DNA of 64,000 nt from JAWWPG01 sp038254365. Lineage in GTDB: Bacteria; Actinomycetota; Actinomycetes; Propionibacteriales; Nocardioidaceae. Position numbers and translations under genes: made by a program. Under the pieces are notes generated by a model. It did no database searches and was not told the DNA's origin. It saw nothing but the letters and a program-made list of their open reading frames with translations. The stretch spans positions 1 to 64,000 of the forward strand of contig JBBSGI010000006.1 of assembly GCA_038254365.1 (NCBI GenBank), in the 5' to 3' direction. Below are positions 35,015 to 44,019 of the stretch, in pieces. Positions within the stretch are counted from its first letter, which is position 1; every line of letters begins with the position of its first letter.

Positions 35015-35562
35015 TGTCACTCGACGGCCAGCTGCTGGTGGCCACGCCACGCCTGCTGGACCCGAACTTCGCCAGGACGGTGATCCTGATCCTCAACCAT
35101 GACACAGACGGAGCGCTCGGAGTGGTCATCAACCGCCCGTCGACCCTCGCGGTCGCCCAGGTCCTGCCGGACTGGTCTGCAGCGGTGTCCCTGCCGCCGC
35201 TCGTGTTCGGCGGAGGTCCCGTGGCGCCCGACTCGGCGCTGGCGGTCGCCGTCGCACTCGGCGAAGGACCACCGTCGGGCTTCCAACCGGTCGCGGCGGG
35301 CTATGGGCTGGTCGACCTCGACGCGTCACCGGGCGACGTCGTGCCCGACGTAGCCGGGATACGGGTGTTCTCCGGGTACGCCGGCTGGGGGGCCGAGCAG
35401 GTGGAGGCCGAGATCGAAGAGGGGTCCTGGTACGTAGTCGCGGCGGCGCCGGGAGACGTGTTCAGCGCTGAGCCCGAGACGCTGTGGCGTCGGGTACTGC
35501 GCCGGCAGCCGGGTGAGCTCGCCTACGTCTCGACCTTCCCCGACGAGCCAAGCCACAACTGA
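35011..35562 (+). CDS. YqgE/AlgH-family protein
   Basis: This 183-residue protein has the family signatures GQLLVATPRLLDPNFARTVILI, GALGVVINRPS, FGGGPVAPD and YAGWGAEQVEAEI. It is conserved widely; a regulatory role is suggested but the function is not settled. ATG 35011 overlaps the malic enzyme stop. Confidence 0.9.
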
Positions 35563-35604
35563 GGCGGAACCGCGTTACGCGCGGCCCGTCACTACACTGG
35601 GCCG

Positions 35605-35865
35605 GTGACCCAGCTCAGCCCCGGCGTCGAGACCGTCGAGGATCGCCGTACCGAGGAGGCTCTCGACGAGGGCGACCACGACCGGTTCAGCCACTATGCC
35701 CAGAAGGACAAGCTGACCTAGGCGATGGTCATGGGCACGCCGGTCGTTGCGCTCTGCGGGAAGGTGTGGGTGCCGAGTCGTGACCCGCAGAAGTACCCCG
35801 TCTGCCCCACCTGCAAGGAGATCTGGGAGTCGCTCGCGCATGGCGGCGACTCCGACGACGGGTAG
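35605..35865 (+). pseudogene. DUF3039 gene interrupted by an in-frame TAG
   Basis: From GTG 35605 the frame gives GDHDRFSHYAQKDKLT, then TAG at 35719-35721, then AMVMGTPVVALCGKVWVPSR and YPVCPTCKEIWESL to the stop at 35863. The whole 86-codon layout, with its CxxC pair, is the conserved actinobacterial DUF3039 small protein; a Glu codon GAG changed to TAG explains the break. An ATG just after the TAG (35725) could restart the second half. Nonsense mutation, sequencing error or split translation are all open. Confidence 0.65.
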
Positions 35866-35908
35866 GTCGGCCCCGCCGACGAGGACCTGCGCCGTCTAGA
35901 ATCGCTCG

Positions 35909-37315
35909 GTGAGGACGAGCGCGGAGCAGCGGACCGCAGATCCTCCGCACGCCGAAGCCGGTCCGCTGAGTCCGGACTACCGAGCCCTCTCGCTGGGCAT
36001 CTTCGCGATCATCGTCGTGATCGCCTTCGAGTTCATGGCGGTAGCGACGGCGCTTCCGGTCGCCGCACGCGAGCTCGGCGGGCTGAGCCTCTACGCGTGG
36101 GCGCTCACCGGCTTCCTCGGCGCCGCGATGTTCTCCAACGGAGTAGGCGGTGGGGTGTGTGACCGGATCGGTCCCCGGCTGCCGCTCGCCGTTGGGTGCC
36201 TGACATTCAGCCTTGGCCTGGTCGTCTCGGGGCTCAGCACCTCGATGACCATGTTGGTCTGTGGGCGTGTCGTGCAGGGACTCGGTGCCGGTCTCACGGT
36301 CGTGGCCGTGTACGTCGTCATCGGTCAGAGCTACCCCGACGGCCTGCGGCCGAAGGTCATGTCGCTGATCGCCACCGCGTGGGTCGTCCCGTCGGTGGTC
36401 GGGCCATTCATCGCCGGGGGTCTCACCCAGTACGTATCGTGGCGGTGGGCCTTCCTCTCCCTCGCGCCTCTGGTGCCGATGCCGCTGGCCGTGGTGCTGC
36501 CGCGCATCGCAGAGCAAGCGAGAGGCAGAGTCGCCCAGCCTGGCCGGGTGGGGGCGGCCCTGGCGATGGCCGCCGGCGCAGCGGTCCTGCAGGGGGCCGG
36601 CCTGGCGGCCGAGGGCCGACACTGGGGGTGGGCAGCTTCAGGAGTCGTCACCGGCGTGCTTCTGGTGACCTACGGTGCCCTTGCCCTGTTCCCACCAGGC
36701 ACGCTCCGTCTGCGTCGCGGGTTGCCCTCGGTGGTCGCCTTCCGGGGGGTCATCGCGGGTGGCTTCTTCGGTTGCCAGGCGTACGTACCGCTGATGCTGG
36801 TGGAACATCGCGGAGCCACCCCCACGCTAGCGGGGCTGGCCGTCGCCGGTACCGCTGTGGGGTGGGCGTCCGGCTCCTGGTGGCAGGGCCGCTCGGGCTT
36901 GCGCATGCGCAGGAGCGGGTTGGTCCGGATCGGCGTCGTGGTCACGGCCCTGGGAGTGGCCGTCACCGGATCGGCCAGCGTCGTCACCTCGGCCATCGCC
37001 GTACCCGCCTGGTTCGCCGGTGTCGGCCTGGTTGTCGGTGGTCTGGGCATGGGGCTGTCGATGTCCAGCAATTCCGTGCTGCTGTTCGACCTGTCCCCGC
37101 CAGCCGAGCAGGGGACCAACTCCGCTGCGCTGCAGATGAGCGACTCCCTGGGCGGCCTCCTGGTCATCGGCACGGGAGGGGTCTTCTACGCGCTCTGGCG
37201 TCACTCGTGGGCCGCCACCCAGGTGTTCGGGCTGATCTTCGCGCTCTGCTTCGCGGTGATGCTGGTCGCGATCTGGGTGGGCTTCCGGGTTCGTCCGCTT
37301 CCGGACCTGCCGTGA
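35909..37315 (+). CDS. MFS transporter (multidrug-type)
   Basis: This 468-residue protein has 12-14 hydrophobic segments. The first includes FAIIVVIAFEFMAVATALP, followed by the motif A-like loop GGGVCDRIGPRLPL and GRVVQGLGAGLTVVAVYVVIG, which resembles antiporter motif C regions of drug exporters (EmrB/QacA). It probably exports small molecules by proton exchange. It overlaps the FluC gene by 4 bases (GTGA), so it may belong to the fluoride cluster operon, but no fluoride role can be claimed. Confidence 0.85.
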   Translation: MRTSAEQRTADPPHAEAGPLSPDYRALSLGIFAIIVVIAFEFMAVATALPVAARELGGLSLYAWALTGFLGAAMFSNGVGGGVCDRIGPRLPLAVGCLTFSLGLVVSGLSTSMTMLVCGRVVQGLGAGLTVVAVYVVIGQSYPDGLRPKVMSLIATAWVVPSVVGPFIAGGLTQYVSWRWAFLSLAPLVPMPLAVVLPRIAEQARGRVAQPGRVGAALAMAAGAAVLQGAGLAAEGRHWGWAASGVVTGVLLVTYGALALFPPGTLRLRRGLPSVVAFRGVIAGGFFGCQAYVPLMLVEHRGATPTLAGLAVAGTAVGWASGSWWQGRSGLRMRRSGLVRIGVVVTALGVAVTGSASVVTSAIAVPAWFAGVGLVVGGLGMGLSMSSNSVLLFDLSPPAEQGTNSAALQMSDSLGGLLVIGTGGVFYALWRHSWAATQVFGLIFALCFAVMLVAIWVGFRVRPLPDLP

Positions 37316-37833
37316 GTTGTCCCGAGCCGGGGGATGACGAAGAGGCCTTCTCCCGCGACATCTTCCGCCGCTCGGATAACCGACGCATCTCCCGGGGCGG
37401 AAGGCTCGCACGCTCGCGCCGAGACGCCGGGCTCCTCGCAGTGGTGGGACTCGGTGGCGCCGCCGGAAGCCTGTCGCGGTACGCGGTCGAGCAGGCGCTA
37501 CCGACCAGACACCACGAGTTCCCGTGGTCGACGTTCGGAGTGAACATCTCGGGCTGCCTGCTCCTCGGTATCCTCATGGTCCTGGTGCGCGAGGTCTGGG
37601 GCTCCGGACGGTTCGCCAGGCCCTTCCTGGGGATCGGTTTCCTGGGCGGACTCACCACCTACTCGGCGATGATGCTCGACATGCGTACGCTCGGCGCAGG
37701 CTCGGACTGGCTGCTCGCCGACGCCTACCTGGTCGTCACCTTGACCGGCGGCCTGTTCGCCGTCTGGCTCGGCGCCGCGGGGACCCGGCTCGCGACGAGA
37801 GCACGGGCACGGGGGGATCGGGGCGCCGCTTGA
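37312..37833 (+). CDS. crcB: fluoride channel FluC/CrcB, long N-terminus
   Basis: This 173-residue protein has four membrane segments of the Fluc family. GLGGAAGSLSRYAVEQ, PWSTFGVNISGCLLLGIL (with the pore Asn) and FLGGLTTYSAMMLDM (the TTYS motif with the sodium and fluoride tracks) are clear. The first 45 residues are a charged cytosolic extension rich in Arg, Asp and Glu, longer than usual. It likely forms a heterodimer with the second copy at 38199, as expected when two genes lie together. Confidence 0.9.
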   Translation: MSCPEPGDDEEAFSRDIFRRSDNRRISRGGRLARSRRDAGLLAVVGLGGAAGSLSRYAVEQALPTRHHEFPWSTFGVNISGCLLLGILMVLVREVWGSGRFARPFLGIGFLGGLTTYSAMMLDMRTLGAGSDWLLADAYLVVTLTGGLFAVWLGAAGTRLATRARARGDRGAA

Positions 37834-37846
37834 GGAAGGACACGCT

Positions 37847-38191
37847 ATGAGACTGGACGGCAGGGCGGCCCGGCTGACGATCTTCGTCGGTGAGTCGCAC
37901 CAGTACCACCACCACCCCCTGTACACGGAGATCGTGCACCGGGCCCATCGAGCCGGCATCGCGGGTGCCGCCGCCTTCCGCGGCGTCGAGGGGTACGGCT
38001 CGACGAAGATCATCCACACCAACCGGATCCTGTCGCTTTCCGGCGACCTGCCGGTGATGATCGTGATCGTCGACACCGATGCGCGCGTCCGCGACTTCGT
38101 CAGCTCGCTGGAGGGGTTGGTGCGCCGCGGCACCTGCCTGATCGAGCCCGTCGAGGTCATCAGGTTCCTCGACGACGAGGGTTCGGGGTAG
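37847..38191 (+). CDS. DUF190 protein
   Basis: This 114-residue PII-like protein has RLTIFVGESHQYHHHPLYTEIV, GIAGAAAFRGVEGYG and LPVMIVIVDT, the DUF190 core. Members often accompany crcB genes and are thought to be small soluble regulators related to GlnB/PII; no activity is known. It sits between the two fluoride channel genes in one operon. Confidence 0.88.
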   Translation: MRLDGRAARLTIFVGESHQYHHHPLYTEIVHRAHRAGIAGAAAFRGVEGYGSTKIIHTNRILSLSGDLPVMIVIVDTDARVRDFVSSLEGLVRRGTCLIEPVEVIRFLDDEGSG

Positions 38192-38198
38192 GCACCGC

Positions 38199-38558
38199 AT
38201 GCCGGTGCTGCTGGTCCTGCTTGGCGGATTCTTGGGGGCGATCGGGCGCTTCGCCGCCGACCGCTTCATCTCCCGACGTCACGACATGGTATTTCCGTGG
38301 GGCACGTTCGCGGTGAACATGGTGGGATCGGCCGTCGTCGGGGCTCTCGCCGGTGCGGCGCCAGCGAGCTGGGCGACGCTGCTGGTCGGGACCGGGTTCT
38401 GCGGTGCCCTGACCACGTTCTCCACGTTCAGCTTCGAGACGTTACGACTCGTCGAGGAGAGGTCGATCCTGTTCGCCGGACTCAACGTCATCGCCAGTGT
38501 GATCGTGGGGATCGCCTGTGTCACGGGCGGGTTCGCCCTCGGGCACCTGCTCGCCTAA
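38199..38558 (+). CDS. crcB: fluoride channel FluC/CrcB, second copy
   Basis: This 119-residue protein has four membrane segments: LGGFLGAIGRFAADRF, PWGTFAVNMVGSAVVGAL, and FCGALTTFSTFSFETLRL with the TTFST motif. It has the minimal Fluc length with no extension. The channel exports fluoride as a dual-topology dimer; two adjacent genes usually mean a heterodimer of opposite topologies. ATG 38199 is 8 bases after the DUF190 stop. Confidence 0.92.
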   Translation: MPVLLVLLGGFLGAIGRFAADRFISRRHDMVFPWGTFAVNMVGSAVVGALAGAAPASWATLLVGTGFCGALTTFSTFSFETLRLVEERSILFAGLNVIASVIVGIACVTGGFALGHLLA

Positions 38559-38566
38559 GTCCGTGG

Positions 38567-39541
38567 TCAGCCGTCGTTCGCGCAGCGGAATCCGAGGTTG
38601 CCGGAGAACGAGTCGGGGACGTTGGATGACCGGGCACCCACCCGGTAGCGGTGACAGTAGGACTCGTGACACAGGTAGGACCCTCCGCGCAGGACCCGCT
38701 CCTCGCCCTGGGTAGGCCCCGGCGGTGAGAGCTGGGGCGACTCGGCGTAGTACGTCGGCGAGAACCAGTCCACGCACCACTCCCAGACGTTGCCGGCTGT
38801 GTTCCAGAGGCCGAACCCGTTGGGTCGGAAGCTCTTGACCGGGGCCGTGGTGAGAAACCCGTCCTCGAGCGTGTTCAGGTCCGGGAACCGCCCCTGCCAG
38901 ATGTTGCAGCTCCAGCGGCCGCTTGCCACCAGCTCGTCCCCCCACGCGAAACGTCTCCCCTCGAGACCTCCGCGAGCCGCGAACTCCCACTCCGCCTCGG
39001 TCGGCAGTCGCTTCCCGGCCCAGGCGCAGTAGGCCTGGGCGTCGTGCCAGGAGATGTGCACGACCGGGTGGTTCTGGCGGTCAGCGATGGAGGAGTCGGG
39101 ACCTTCCGGGTGCCGCCAGCAGGCGCCCTGCACGTTCATCCACCAGGGCGTCCCCGCGGCGACCCCGATCACGCCTTGCGACCCTTGAGGCACCGCCAGG
39201 TGGAAGACCGCCGACGAGCCGAACAGCTCCGCCTCGGTGCGGTAGCCGGTTGCCTTCACGAAGGTGGCGAAGGCGGCATTCGTGACGGCCGTGGCATCGA
39301 TGTAAAAGCTCTCGAGCTCGACGGTGTGCACCGGCGTTTCGCCGTCTGCTGGGTACCCCTCGGCGAAGGCGTCCCCCATCTGGAACGAGGCGGTGGGCAG
39401 CCGGACCTGGCCGCGCGTGCTGGTGGGGTTCTGCGGAACCGACACGGCGTCGACAGCCGGGGTGGCGACGCCGGGTACGGCTCGGGGGAGATCGTTGCGA
39501 GGGACACAGCACGGCGGCGGCTGCACGCCATGCTCCGACAC
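38567..39541 (-). CDS. formylglycine-generating enzyme (SUMF1/FGE)-family protein
   Basis: This 324-residue protein has the FGE-sulfatase domain: FQMGDAFAEGYPADGE, FYIDATAVTNAAFATF, PVVHISWHDAQAYCAWAGKRLPTEAEWE, and RGGSYLCHESYCHRYRVGAR. Cys291 and Cys296 in that last motif match the copper-binding pair of true FGEs, which convert a sulfatase Cys to formylglycine. This separates it from EgtB-type relatives. No sulfatase gene is in the window. It is convergent with the second fluoride channel gene. Confidence 0.88.
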   Translation of the reverse strand: MSEHGVQPPPCCVPRNDLPRAVPGVATPAVDAVSVPQNPTSTRGQVRLPTASFQMGDAFAEGYPADGETPVHTVELESFYIDATAVTNAAFATFVKATGYRTEAELFGSSAVFHLAVPQGSQGVIGVAAGTPWWMNVQGACWRHPEGPDSSIADRQNHPVVHISWHDAQAYCAWAGKRLPTEAEWEFAARGGLEGRRFAWGDELVASGRWSCNIWQGRFPDLNTLEDGFLTTAPVKSFRPNGFGLWNTAGNVWEWCVDWFSPTYYAESPQLSPPGPTQGEERVLRGGSYLCHESYCHRYRVGARSSNVPDSFSGNLGFRCANDG

Positions 39542-39651
39542 GGGACCCCTTCCACACTGCCTGCGGTCTGTGACCCCCTCGAGTGTAGGCCGGCGCTAAG
39601 ATCCGACCCTCTCGGAGAACCGCCCGTGCGTCGCTCTCCTATGCTGACGCG

Positions 39652-42042
39652 GTGACCGCGACCTCTTCTGCGCCGAGCGACGCCGCCAGGCCGCCGGCAG
39701 ACGCAGTGGACGTCTCGGTGCTCGACGAGGTCGCGCGGCGAGTGCTGTGGCTCGCCGTCCGGATCATCGACTCGGCCAACCACGACCGTGAATCCCGTGA
39801 CGGCATCAAGGTGGGCGGCCACCAGGCGTCGAGTGCCTCGATGGTGACTGCAATGACCGCGCTCTGGTTCGGGCATCTCAGCGCAGCAGACAAGGTCGCC
39901 GTGAAGCCGCACGCGTCGCCAGTGTTCCATGCGATCCAGTACCTTCTCGGCCAGCTCGACCCGTCGCACCTCAACACCCTGCGGGCACGGGCGGGGTTGC
40001 AGTCGTACCCCAGCCGCACCAAGGACCCGGACGAGGTCGACTTCTCCACCGGCTCGGTGGGACTGGGCGTCGCCTCGCCGCTGTTCGCAGCCGCCGTCCG
40101 GCGGTATGTCGACGCCCACTTCGGCGAACGCCCACGTAGCAGGTTCATCGCGTTCGTCGGTGACGCCGAGCTTGACGAGGGGAACATCTGGGAGGCGGTC
40201 TTCGACGCGGCGACCGCGGGTCTCGGCAACACCATGTGGGTGGTGGACTTCAACCGTCAGTCGCTGGACCGCGTGGTCCCTGGGGTGCGGATTGACCAGT
40301 GGCGCGGGCAGTTCGAGTCCGCTGGCTGGCATGTCGTCGAGGTGAAGTACGGCGCCCGGCTGCGGGCGGCATTCGAGCGGCCCGGCGGCGTAGCGTTGCG
40401 GAGCTGGCTCGACGCAATGCCCAACGAGCACTACCAGTCGCTGTTCGGGCTGAGCGGTCAGGCCCTCCGCGAGCGGCTGCTCGACGGTGCGCCCCGTGAC
40501 CTGGCGAGCTTCGTCGACGGCATCCACGACGACGAGCTGCCGGGGCTGGTCACCGACCTCGGTGGGCACAGCATGTCGGCGATGCTCGCCGCCTACGCCG
40601 AGTGTGACCGGGTTCACGACCGGCCGAGTGTGGTCTTCGCCTACACCGTGAAGGGCTGGGGTCTCCCCATCGCGGGAAACCCCCGCAACCATTCGGCCCT
40701 GCTCACCCCTGACCAGGTCGACACCGTGCGGTCAAGCATGGGGCTGACCCGAGCCGACGAGTGGACGCGGCTGGACGCCTCGACTCCCGCCGGCCGGCTC
40801 TGCGCCGAGCGGGCAACGGCCTTGCGGCGTGCACCGCGGAATGCCCGGCTCGACGTGCAGCTCCCGGCGGAGACGAAGATCCGGGTGGCGAAGCCGCTGT
40901 CCACCCAGGAGGCATTCGGCCGGATCCTCGTCGACCTGTCGCGCAACGCGGCGGTGGCGCCGTACCTGGTGACGACCGCACCAGACGTGGCGACGTCGAC
41001 GAACCTGGCCGGGTTCATCAACCGGATGGGCGTGTTCGCGCCGTCCGAGCGGCGGGCCTGGAGCGAGGACCCGGTCCTGCGCTGGGTCGAGGGGCCAACC
41101 GGCCAGCACCTCGAGCTCGGCATCGCCGAGATGAACCTCTTCCTGCTGCTCGGTCAGCTGGGACTGGCGTGGGATCTGTCCGGCCAGCCATTGCTGGCTG
41201 TCGGGACCGTCTACGACCCCTTCGTCTGTCGGGGCCTGGACGCCTTCATCTATGCGGTCTACTCGGGCGCCCGGTTCGTGGTCGCCGGCACCCCGGCCGG
41301 GGTCACGCTGGCGCCGGAGGGCGGCGCGCACCAGTCCACGATCACCCCGTCAATCGGTCTGGAGCTGCCGGGCGTGACGGCGCTGGAGCCGGCGTACGCG
41401 ACGGCGCTTGACTGGCTGCTGTGTGACGCGTTCGGGCGGATCGCTTCCGGAGCGCCCACGGTCGAGCCGTCCGGCGTCGTGGACACCGGCGCCTACTACT
41501 TCCGGCTGACCACGCGACCGCTCGACCAAGCGCCTTTCGAGTCGGTGCGGGAGCGCCTGGGTGACAAGCGTCTGAGGCAGCAGGTGCTCAACGGCGGCTA
41601 CCGGCTCGTGGAAGGCGGCGGCGACCAGGAGGCTCCGGTCGTGACCCTGGTTGGCACCGGCGCGATCCTTCCCGAGGTGCTGACGGCGGCCGCCGAGCTC
41701 GCGGACGAGGGGGTGACCACACACGTCGTTGACGTCACTTCCGGCGACCGGCTGTACCGGGCCTGGCAACATGCGCTGCGTTCCGGGATCCGGTCCGCTA
41801 CCCGGCCGAGGATGCCCGCGGTGCTGGAGGAGCTCTTCCCGGATCAAGGTCCGCTGGTCACCGTGCACGACGGCGCTTCACACACGATGAGCTGGCTCGG
41901 ATCGGCGCTCGGCGTTCGCGCGGTCTCCCTGGGCGTCGACGAGTTCGGGCAGACCGGGACGATCTCGGACCTCTACCACCTGCACGACCTGTCGGCCGGT
42001 GCCATCGTCAACGCGGCCCTGGCGGCCCTCTCGCTTAGCTGA
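39652..42042 (+). CDS. transketolase-like pyruvate dehydrogenase E1 (AceE-type) homologue
   Basis: This 796-residue thiamine-diphosphate enzyme has a TPP and magnesium site in FVGDAELDEGNIWEAVFDA ending in DFNRQSLD. An AceE-like N-terminal part precedes it (WLAVRIIDSANH, GIKVGGHQASSASM), and a pyrimidine domain (LGIAEMNLFLLLGQLGLAW) and transketolase C-terminal domain follow. It is shorter than E. coli AceE (about 890). It may oxidatively decarboxylate pyruvate or another 2-oxo acid; no E2 or E3 gene is adjacent, so its partner is elsewhere. Confidence 0.75.
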   Translation: MTATSSAPSDAARPPADAVDVSVLDEVARRVLWLAVRIIDSANHDRESRDGIKVGGHQASSASMVTAMTALWFGHLSAADKVAVKPHASPVFHAIQYLLGQLDPSHLNTLRARAGLQSYPSRTKDPDEVDFSTGSVGLGVASPLFAAAVRRYVDAHFGERPRSRFIAFVGDAELDEGNIWEAVFDAATAGLGNTMWVVDFNRQSLDRVVPGVRIDQWRGQFESAGWHVVEVKYGARLRAAFERPGGVALRSWLDAMPNEHYQSLFGLSGQALRERLLDGAPRDLASFVDGIHDDELPGLVTDLGGHSMSAMLAAYAECDRVHDRPSVVFAYTVKGWGLPIAGNPRNHSALLTPDQVDTVRSSMGLTRADEWTRLDASTPAGRLCAERATALRRAPRNARLDVQLPAETKIRVAKPLSTQEAFGRILVDLSRNAAVAPYLVTTAPDVATSTNLAGFINRMGVFAPSERRAWSEDPVLRWVEGPTGQHLELGIAEMNLFLLLGQLGLAWDLSGQPLLAVGTVYDPFVCRGLDAFIYAVYSGARFVVAGTPAGVTLAPEGGAHQSTITPSIGLELPGVTALEPAYATALDWLLCDAFGRIASGAPTVEPSGVVDTGAYYFRLTTRPLDQAPFESVRERLGDKRLRQQVLNGGYRLVEGGGDQEAPVVTLVGTGAILPEVLTAAAELADEGVTTHVVDVTSGDRLYRAWQHALRSGIRSATRPRMPAVLEELFPDQGPLVTVHDGASHTMSWLGSALGVRAVSLGVDEFGQTGTISDLYHLHDLSAGAIVNAALAALSLS

Positions 42043-42086
42043 CCCGGCACCTCGACTGCCGGGTCACACCCGCCGGCGAGCGTGGA

Positions 42087-43119
42087 CTACCGGGCGCCGG
42101 AGTCCTCCTTGGGATAGCCGCTGGGGTTCTGGCGCTGCCACTTCCAGGTGTCCGCGCACATGTCGTCGACCGTGTGGGTGTCGCGCCATCCCAGCTCCTC
42201 GTTGGCAAGCGTCGGGTCGGCGTAGTACTCCGGCAGATCGCCGGCGCGTCTCGCCACGACCTGGTACGCAAGCGCGTGCCCGACCGCGCCTTCAAACGAG
42301 TGCAGCAACTCAAGGACACTCGTCCCCTCGCCGGTACCGAGATTCCATGCACTCACCGCGTGCTCCGTGGTGGTCAGCTTGTTGAGCGCCGAGACATGGC
42401 CCGCGGCCAGGTCCTCGACGTGGATGTAATCGCGGACGCCGGTGCCGTCCGGTGTCGGGTAGTCGTCGCCGAACACTTGGAGCCTCTCGCGGCGACCCAC
42501 TGCCACCTGCGCGAGGTAGGGCATCAGGTTGTTCGGGATGTCTACGGATCCTCGCCGATGATGCCCGACGGGTGAGCCCCAACCGGGTTGAAGTAGCGCA
42601 GCAGCGCGATCCGCCAGTGGTCCTCGGCCGCGGCCACGTCGCGCAGGATCTGCTCGATCATCACCTTCGTCCGACCGTACGGGTTGCTGGCGCCGGTGGG
42701 CATGTCCTCCGTCCGCTTGACCGGGTTGCGCTCGTCGTACACGGTCGCCGACGACGAGAAGACCAGCTTGTTGACTTGGTGGCGGCGCATCGCCCGAACC
42801 AGCGAGAACGTGCTGACGAGATTGTTCTCGTAGTACTCCAGCGGCTTCTCGAAGCTTTCGCCGATGGCCTTCAAGCCAGCGAAGTGCACGACGGCGTCGA
42901 TCTCCGCTTCGGCGACAGGTGCTCGGTCTTATCGTGGTCACGCAGGTCGAAGGCGTGCACCGGCAGATGCTCTCCCGTGATGGCCTCCAGCCGGTCAACC
43001 ACGGCCGCCTTCGAGTTCGAGAAGTTGTCGACGATGAGGACGTCGTGCCCCGCCGCGACCAGCTGGATGACGGTGTGGGACCCGATGTAGCCGGCACCGC
43101 CGGAGACGAGAACATGCAT
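42087..43119 (-). pseudogene. galE: UDP-glucose 4-epimerase with two frameshifts
   Basis: Three frames join to one GalE. The first has MHVLVSGGAGYIGSHTVIQL to RDHDKTEHL. The second has VVHFAGLKAIGES, SSSATVYDER and the catalytic NPYGRTK (Tyr-x3-Lys) to GIIGEDP. The third has DIPNNLMPYLAQVAVGRRE, RDYIHVEDLAAGH and ELGWRDT to the stop at 42087. Single missing bases near 42911 and 42541 explain both jumps. If real, no active epimerase is made; two one-base losses in runs could also be sequencing errors. Confidence 0.8.
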
Positions 43120-43383
43120 ACCCAGACCCTATGGCGTCAGGCGCCGAGCCTGCGCCACGGCCCGCCACGTCATCGCGCCGGCGACTCGTCTGCGCTCTCG
43201 ACGATATTGGCGAGCCGAGACCTGCAGACGAATGCCTGGCCACGCGATTGCTCTGCGGTCCTGAGGATGTTTTCACCCCGCGCCAAGGACGAATGGTGAT
43301 GGTCTGAGCCTGCGTCGGGTGGGCGGCTGCCTGCTGTGCCGGCCGGGATTGCTTGCGGCCTGGTCAAACGCGGGGTTGGGGCG

Positions 43384-43866
43384 TCAGGCGGGCGTGGAGG
43401 CTTCGGCAGCTGATGCGACGAGGGGGAGGGTGCGGGGCTCGATCTGGGTCGCCAGCGTGATCATGGTGGCCGAGCGTTCGATGCCCGGGAAGCTGACCAC
43501 GGTGTCTAGCACGCGTTGTAAGTCCGAGTTCGACCGCGCGACGACCCGGCACCAGAGGTCGCCCGGGCCTGTGACGGTGTGCGCCTCGATGACCTCCGGG
43601 ATCAGCGCCAAGTGCTCACCGACCGGGTCGTGCCCGCGGGCCTGGCTGATCTCGAGAGTGACGAAAGCGGTAACCGGGAAGCCCATCGCCTCGGGGACCA
43701 CCTGCGGTCCCCAGCCGCGGACGACGCCGGCCCGTTCCATCCGCTCCAGCCGAGCCTGCACGGTGCCGCGGGCCACCCGAAGGCGCCGGGACGCCTCGAG
43801 TACACCGATGCGTGGCTCGTCGGCGAACAGCTGCAGGATCGAGGCGTCCAGCTTGTCGACTGCCAT
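43384..43866 (-). CDS. Lrp/AsnC-family transcriptional regulator
   Basis: This 160-residue protein starts at ATG 43866, behind GAGGAG. The N-terminal helix-turn-helix reads VDKLDASILQLFADEPRIGVLEASRRLRVARGTVQARLERME; the C-terminal ligand domain (RAM) includes EAHTVTGPGDLWCRVVA. It is divergent from the hydroxyphenylpyruvate dioxygenase gene with 153 bases between, so it probably controls tyrosine and phenylalanine breakdown, with an amino or keto acid as effector (inference). Confidence 0.88.
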   Translation of the reverse strand: MAVDKLDASILQLFADEPRIGVLEASRRLRVARGTVQARLERMERAGVVRGWGPQVVPEAMGFPVTAFVTLEISQARGHDPVGEHLALIPEVIEAHTVTGPGDLWCRVVARSNSDLQRVLDTVVSFPGIERSATMITLATQIEPRTLPLVASAAEASTPA

Positions 43867-44019
43867 GTCGGCTCCTCGGGCCGACGCCGCAGCGTACGGC
43901 CAGTGTTTACTGGTCAGGCTGTGCAATGTGGCGGGCGTTCCCGCCGCATAGCTATACAACTTGGCGGATGAACGCGCTCAGCCTTGCACACAATGCCCGC
44001 ATCTGGCCATCATGTCGAC

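Noticed and set aside
35719..35721. TAG as pyrrolysine
   Set aside because: No pyl genes in view and pyrrolysine is very rare in actinobacteria; a Glu to stop change is simpler.
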